A stretch of DNA of 64,000 bases. Source: Vulcanimicrobium winogradskyi (lineage in GTDB: Bacteria; Vulcanimicrobiota; Vulcanimicrobiia; Vulcanimicrobiales; Vulcanimicrobiaceae). The stretch spans positions 1,674,001 to 1,738,000 of the forward strand of contig PLDA01000002.1 in the NCBI GenBank assembly GCA_003134965.1, given 5' to 3'. The notes under the pieces were generated by a model. It saw nothing but the letters and a program-made list of their open reading frames with translations, made no database searches and had not been told where the DNA came from. The position numbers were made by a program, and so were the translations under genes. Positions 60,429 to 64,000 of this stretch are shown one piece after another; the first letter of the stretch is position 1, and every line of letters starts with the position of its first letter.

Positions 60429-62050
60429 GGGGTGATCGCGAAGCTCCAGCGCGGCTGCCAGCGCATTCCGCCCCAATCGAAATCGTAGGCCCGTCCGACG
60501 TCGATCCCGATGTTCGGGAAGGGCCGGAACTTGACGTCGGCGCGCGCCTCCCACTGTGGCCGGCCGAAGCCCCCGAACTGCGGGAAGTCGGCAGCGTGCG
60601 TGACGGTGAGACGATACGACGTGTTCCCGTTCGGCGTGAACTGCAGCACGCCGCTCTCCGTGCGCGACATGCCGGCGCCGCTGAACGCGGCGTAGCCGAA
60701 GTACGGCGTACCGTCCGGCAGCAGCAGCGGCGGGTTCAGCGTCGGATAGAACAGCGCTTGCGCGTTCGGGTACACGTTCGCGTTCCAGGTTGCCAAGTAG
60801 TAGCCGAACAGCGTGACGGTGCGCGTCAGCGGACGCGTCACGGCGGCGTTCGCGCTGAACGAATCGTTGTAGTGCGGGAACGAGTACCACGTCCGGGAGA
60901 CGTCGTAGGTCGTCGTGAGTGTCGCGCCGAGCGGGATGTGCACCGTCGGCGCGGCGATCGAGAGATCGAGCCCATGGCGCCACACGGTCGCGTACCTGCG
61001 CGCGTCCGGTAGCTGGCCGAGCAGCCCGCCGTACTGCGCGTCGAAGCCGGCATTCCCGCTCAGGCGGTACGTCACGCCGCCGAACAGCGGACGGTCCCGC
61101 GTACGCAGCGCCGCCGTGAAGCTCGACGAGCCGAACGTCGAGCGGAAGTAGTCGAGCCCGAGGAAGCCCGAGCCGAGCCCGACGTGCCCCGACGCGCCGT
61201 ACTTCGAACCGCTCCCGTCGACGCTCAGCGTGTAGCGCGAGCCGAGCCGCCGGTACGCGTTGAAACCGGAGACGGGATAGCCGCGCAGCGGCGCATCGAT
61301 CGCCGCGGTCGCGTACGCGTCGTCGCCGGAGACGAGCTGCTGCTGCAGCCCGAGCGCCGCGCCGGGGCCGCTCTCCCAACGCGCGTGAAGCGCGGTCAGC
61401 GCGTTCTCCGAGCCCCACAGCCCGTACGGCTGGTCGAACGTCGCACCTTGGAGGCTGCTCGAGCTGAAGCCGGCGCCGGTCGAGAACGAGTGCAGATACG
61501 ACGGCACGGGGACCCCGCCGACCGACGTCGGGAACGACGCCGGCGAGAAGCGCACGTCGGCGTGCGGAACGATCGTCGCATGGCGTGACTTGATGAACGC
61601 GTAGCGGTCGTCGACGTCCGGGAACGCGAACCGCTGGGCGTCGAACTCGGCCGGGCTCGCGGGACCGAGTGCGCGACTCGTGCGCGTGACGCCGGACGCA
61701 GCGTCGAGCAGGTCGACGCGGTCGGCGTCGATCTCGAGCGCGATGGCGTCGGCGTTCGCGCTCGCCTCGCCGCGCGTGACGCGCGCATGTCCGGCCAGCA
61801 CGACGCGGTCGGTCTTGAGGTCGACGTACGCGGCGTCCGCGCTCGCGCGCGTGCCGTCGGCGAGCGCGAACCGCGCGCCTCCGCGCGCGACCAGCGTCAG
61901 CGTATCGGAGAAGAAGAACACCGACGCGCCGTCGAGCGTCGCGGTCGCCCGTGCGCTCGCACCAAGCGGCAATCCCGCCATCACCACAAGCGCCAGCGCG
62001 ACTCGGGCGAAGCCCGAGCGCGGCGACTTTGTGCGTAAGCGCAAAGTCAC
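60425..62050 (-). CDS. LptD/OstA-like outer-membrane barrel protein, copy B
   Basis: 541 residues. Signal peptide (about 15-33), a short OstA/LptA-like beta segment with repeated strands at about 35-125 (VFFFSDTLTLVARG, VVLAGHARVTRG), then a long region of alternating strands ending in an aromatic C-terminus (WSFAITP), as in barrels inserted by BAM. It starts directly after the stop of the preceding gene (TAG|GTG). The barrel half shares RTWYSxPH and the GRPQWEARADVKFR-type ending with the gene at 62914. Probable role in LPS or glycan placement at the outer membrane. Confidence 0.75.
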   Translation of the reverse strand: MTLRLRTKSPRSGFARVALALVVMAGLPLGASARATATLDGASVFFFSDTLTLVARGGARFALADGTRASADAAYVDLKTDRVVLAGHARVTRGEASANADAIALEIDADRVDLLDAASGVTRTSRALGPASPAEFDAQRFAFPDVDDRYAFIKSRHATIVPHADVRFSPASFPTSVGGVPVPSYLHSFSTGAGFSSSSLQGATFDQPYGLWGSENALTALHARWESGPGAALGLQQQLVSGDDAYATAAIDAPLRGYPVSGFNAYRRLGSRYTLSVDGSGSKYGASGHVGLGSGFLGLDYFRSTFGSSSFTAALRTRDRPLFGGVTYRLSGNAGFDAQYGGLLGQLPDARRYATVWRHGLDLSIAAPTVHIPLGATLTTTYDVSRTWYSFPHYNDSFSANAAVTRPLTRTVTLFGYYLATWNANVYPNAQALFYPTLNPPLLLPDGTPYFGYAAFSGAGMSRTESGVLQFTPNGNTSYRLTVTHAADFPQFGGFGRPQWEARADVKFRPFPNIGIDVGRAYDFDWGGMRWQPRWSFAITP

Positions 62051-62917
62051 CTAATGCGGCGGCTGGTTGGGCTGCGAGGGCGGGCGCGGCGTCGGGAACC
62101 CGCCCGGCGGCGACGCGTGCGGGGCCGGGAAGATCCCGCCGGGCTGGAACGGGTTCGGATTGTACGGTGTGGGGACGGCGCCGGGCTGCGCGCCTTGCGG
62201 AGCGTTGCCGCGATCGTCGGTCCAGGCGAACACGTCCGTCCGCGCCTCCTGCGCATCGACCTCTTTGGTCACGTATTCGAGCGCCGGCGCCTGCAGGCCG
62301 TCGTTGCCAACCGCGACGGAGTTCCACGAACCCCGCGTGACGCGGTACGCGAACTTCGTCCCCGATGCGAAGCGGCGCACCGCGCGATAGCGATTGCCGT
62401 CGATACGGTCGAGCTTGATCGCCTGCGGGTTCCATCCGCTGACGTCGGTGCTGATGTAGACGCTGGCGTTGAGCGGCGTCGTCGGCGGCACCGTCACCAG
62501 GAACGCGACCGCGACCTCTTTGCCGGTCAGCTTGACGCCGACGATCTCCGGCGCGCGCTCGGTCGTGGGGCGCGTCGCCGCGAGCGGTTGCGCGACCGCC
62601 GCGTAGGCGACGTCCGGTGCGAGGTGCCGCGCGGTCAGATCGAGCTCGACGACTTGTTTGGTCGCCGGGTCGAAGAGCGCGCGGGCGAACAGCTTCGCGC
62701 GCGGCTTCAGTGTCGTCGGTTTGCCGGTGTCGTAGTCGGCGATCCGCGGGGTGTCGGCCAGCTTGAACGCGTCGCCGGTGGTGAAGTAGACGTAGCCGTT
62801 GCGGACGTCGAGGAGCTGACCGGTGAAGCGCACCAGCTCACCCTGCGCGAGCGAGGGCAGCGCGAGCGCGGCAAGCGCGATCGACGCGAGGAGGACGGCG
62901 AGCGGACGCATCGTCAT
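62051..62917 (-). CDS. CBM20-like secreted protein, copy A
   Basis: 288 residues from the ATG at 62917, which overlaps the previous stop (ATGA). Signal peptide about 1-26, a domain of strands at about 30-150 (VRFTGQLLDVRNGYVYFTTGDA), then a CBM20-like domain at about 150-235: VTVPPTTPLNASVYISTDVSGWNP and FAYRVTRGSWNSVA. A Pro/Gly-rich tail follows. Same gene order relative to a barrel gene as copy B. No active-site residues of a glycosidase are present, so a binding function is likelier. Confidence 0.68.
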   Translation of the reverse strand: MTMRPLAVLLASIALAALALPSLAQGELVRFTGQLLDVRNGYVYFTTGDAFKLADTPRIADYDTGKPTTLKPRAKLFARALFDPATKQVVELDLTARHLAPDVAYAAVAQPLAATRPTTERAPEIVGVKLTGKEVAVAFLVTVPPTTPLNASVYISTDVSGWNPQAIKLDRIDGNRYRAVRRFASGTKFAYRVTRGSWNSVAVGNDGLQAPALEYVTKEVDAQEARTDVFAWTDDRGNAPQGAQPGAVPTPYNPNPFQPGGIFPAPHASPPGGFPTPRPPSQPNQPPH

Positions 62918-64000
62918 GGCGTGAACTGGATCACGAACTGCGGCGTCCACCGCTCGTTGGCGAAGTTGAAGTAGTACGAGCGGCCGAGGTCGAGCAGTAT
63001 CTGTCGCGAGAGCCGCACGCGCAGATCAGCGGCGAACTGCCACGGTGGTTGTCCATAGAGCCCCGGGACCGGTGCCGGTGTGTCGTAGAAGCGCGAGAGC
63101 ATCAGGTTGAGCTCGAAGGATGGCGTGGGGGTGTAGATCACGGAGGAGGTGTAGCCGCGGGAGGTCGCCAGACCGCGGAAGGCCGCCTGCCCCGAGAACG
63201 TGCCGAACGGCGTGACGGTGATGTCGGGGCTCGGAGTATACGCCGCCAGCTGGGCGGACCCCCAGTAGTCGTCGATCGTCTTGATCTCGTACGCCACGAA
63301 GGCGCGCAGGTGCTGCCGTTCGCGCACGCCCCCGAGCGTCAGGCGCAGGTCGCCGTTGTCGAGCTGGTGCGGCAGGCTGTACCAGGTGCGCTGGCGGTCG
63401 TACGAGGCGGTGAACGCGAGCGACCTCGTGAGGTTGATCGCCGGCGTGTAGAGCGAACCGCCGAGGTAGCGGTACGAGACCGTCGGCGGCCCCGGCTGCT
63501 CGTTCGGGTAGCCGCCCTCGCCGTAGATGTCGTGCGCCCACCCGATGCCGGCGCGCGGCCGCAGGAGCAGCCGCGTCGAACCGTGGGTGAGCGGCGTCGG
63601 ACCGCCGGTGAACACCAGCGAGGCGTCCGTCGGGTGCTCTTTCCAGCGGGTGTCGAATTCCGGGGTCGAGACGTTCAGGTCGGTGATCCCGTGCGGCAGC
63701 CCCAGCAGATATTGATAGTAGTTGTCCTGCGTGTAGGTCAGGCTCGAACCGCGAAAGCCGCCGGTGAGCTGGAGCTGCGCGAAGCCGGCCGCGTTCGTCG
63801 GCCGGTTGATGATCCCGGCCTGCGCGGCCGACTCTTGGAGGAACAACCGGCTCTCGAACTTCGGTGACCAGCGCTTGTAGCCGATCAGATTGTACTGGCG
63901 CTGTTCCTGCGTCAGCGGGTCGACGCCGAAGACGATCCAGTCCTGATCCCAGACGAAGTGCTGGTCGAACGCGAGGTAGGTGCCGTTGAACGCGTCGTTG
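62914..64000 (-). CDS. LptD-like outer-membrane barrel protein, copy A, 5' end outside window
   Basis: The frame is open to the right edge, so only the C-terminal 361 residues are seen. Alternating amphipathic strands (for example LLLRPRAGIGWAHDIYG, LAFTASYDRQRTWYSLPH, SRQILLDLGRSYYFNF) and a terminal WTPQFVIQFTP fit a BAM-inserted barrel. WDQDWIVFGVDPLTQEQRQY near the window edge resembles the LptD barrel start. Clearly related to the 60425 gene. Confidence 0.72.
   Translation of the reverse strand, partial: NDAFNGTYLAFDQHFVWDQDWIVFGVDPLTQEQRQYNLIGYKRWSPKFESRLFLQESAAQAGIINRPTNAAGFAQLQLTGGFRGSSLTYTQDNYYQYLLGLPHGITDLNVSTPEFDTRWKEHPTDASLVFTGGPTPLTHGSTRLLLRPRAGIGWAHDIYGEGGYPNEQPGPPTVSYRYLGGSLYTPAINLTRSLAFTASYDRQRTWYSLPHQLDNGDLRLTLGGVRERQHLRAFVAYEIKTIDDYWGSAQLAAYTPSPDITVTPFGTFSGQAAFRGLATSRGYTSSVIYTPTPSFELNLMLSRFYDTPAPVPGLYGQPPWQFAADLRVRLSRQILLDLGRSYYFNFANERWTPQFVIQFTP

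Noticed and set aside
59832..62435. 867-codon minus-strand frame covering two genes
   Set aside because: Only its last 198 codons make sense; the first two-thirds is an out-of-frame reading of the barrel gene.

Overview
The window is GC-rich bacterial DNA in two unlike parts. From the left edge to about 13.0 kb lies an accessory, phage-derived block. From about 13.05 kb to the right edge lies densely packed housekeeping chromosome. The chromosomal part combines WhiA, a sporulation-regulator family typical of Gram-positive (terrabacterial) lineages, with signs of an outer membrane: an HldD-type heptose epimerase, LptD/OstA-like barrels and lipoproteins. That mix fits a diderm terrabacterial phylum such as Candidatus Eremiobacterota/Vulcanimicrobiota. 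This placement is inferred from gene content only.

Accessory block (1-13,000). Rightward genes are the end of a phage tail module: small helical proteins, a tape-measure protein and a baseplate-hub-like protein that loses its reading frame near 4.56 kb. They meet a leftward set (9730 to 4610) of short, overlapping genes, several Cys-rich, that includes a serine recombinase, a ParB-like remnant, a membrane protein and a frameshifted helix-turn-helix gene. The leftward operon starts at a clear sigma-70-type promoter whose -10 is covered by a palindrome. The same palindrome recurs at the start of the divergent ribbon-helix-helix gene at 9859, which suggests autoregulation. The rest, to 13.0 kb, holds small secreted proteins, hypothetical pairs, a long hairpin and five clusters of GTCC repeats next to what looks like the broken end of a flagellar rod gene. 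That point may be the right boundary of the element.

Chromosome, 13-23.5 kb: a FlgJ-like fragment and a FliA-type sigma factor; a slipin/NfeD pair; a secreted PHA depolymerase with a PQQ-propeller-like protein; and a four-gene rightward operon made of a SET-domain methyltransferase, a ketoacyl synthase III, a haem-oxygenase-like diiron oxidase and an unassigned protein. This last operon is the best candidate here for an undescribed pathway.

Chromosome, 23.5-41.4 kb: a leftward operon S4 protein - whiA - gap - S9 peptidase - NRDE protein - pgk - tpiA - gpmI - punA, that is, lower glycolysis with purine salvage. Then come a lysozyme-like protein, a MetE-like methyltransferase, DUF4870, a hotdog lyase, MazG, a PrsA-like lipoprotein, DUF1003 and an EmrB/EmrA-type efflux pair.

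Chromosome, 41.4-64 kb: a LuxR-type regulator; a 28-residue ORF followed by a helical protein and an HD-GYP phosphodiesterase; mfd at the end of a sugar-modification operon (epimerase, oxidoreductase, glycosyltransferase); a sulfotransferase; a membrane glycosyltransferase-like protein; thymidine phosphorylase with hldD; a GtrB-like glycosyltransferase; an MFS-acyltransferase fusion; and a tandemly duplicated pair of an LptD-like barrel and a CBM20-like protein running off the right edge. No rRNA, tRNA or CRISPR array was recognised.
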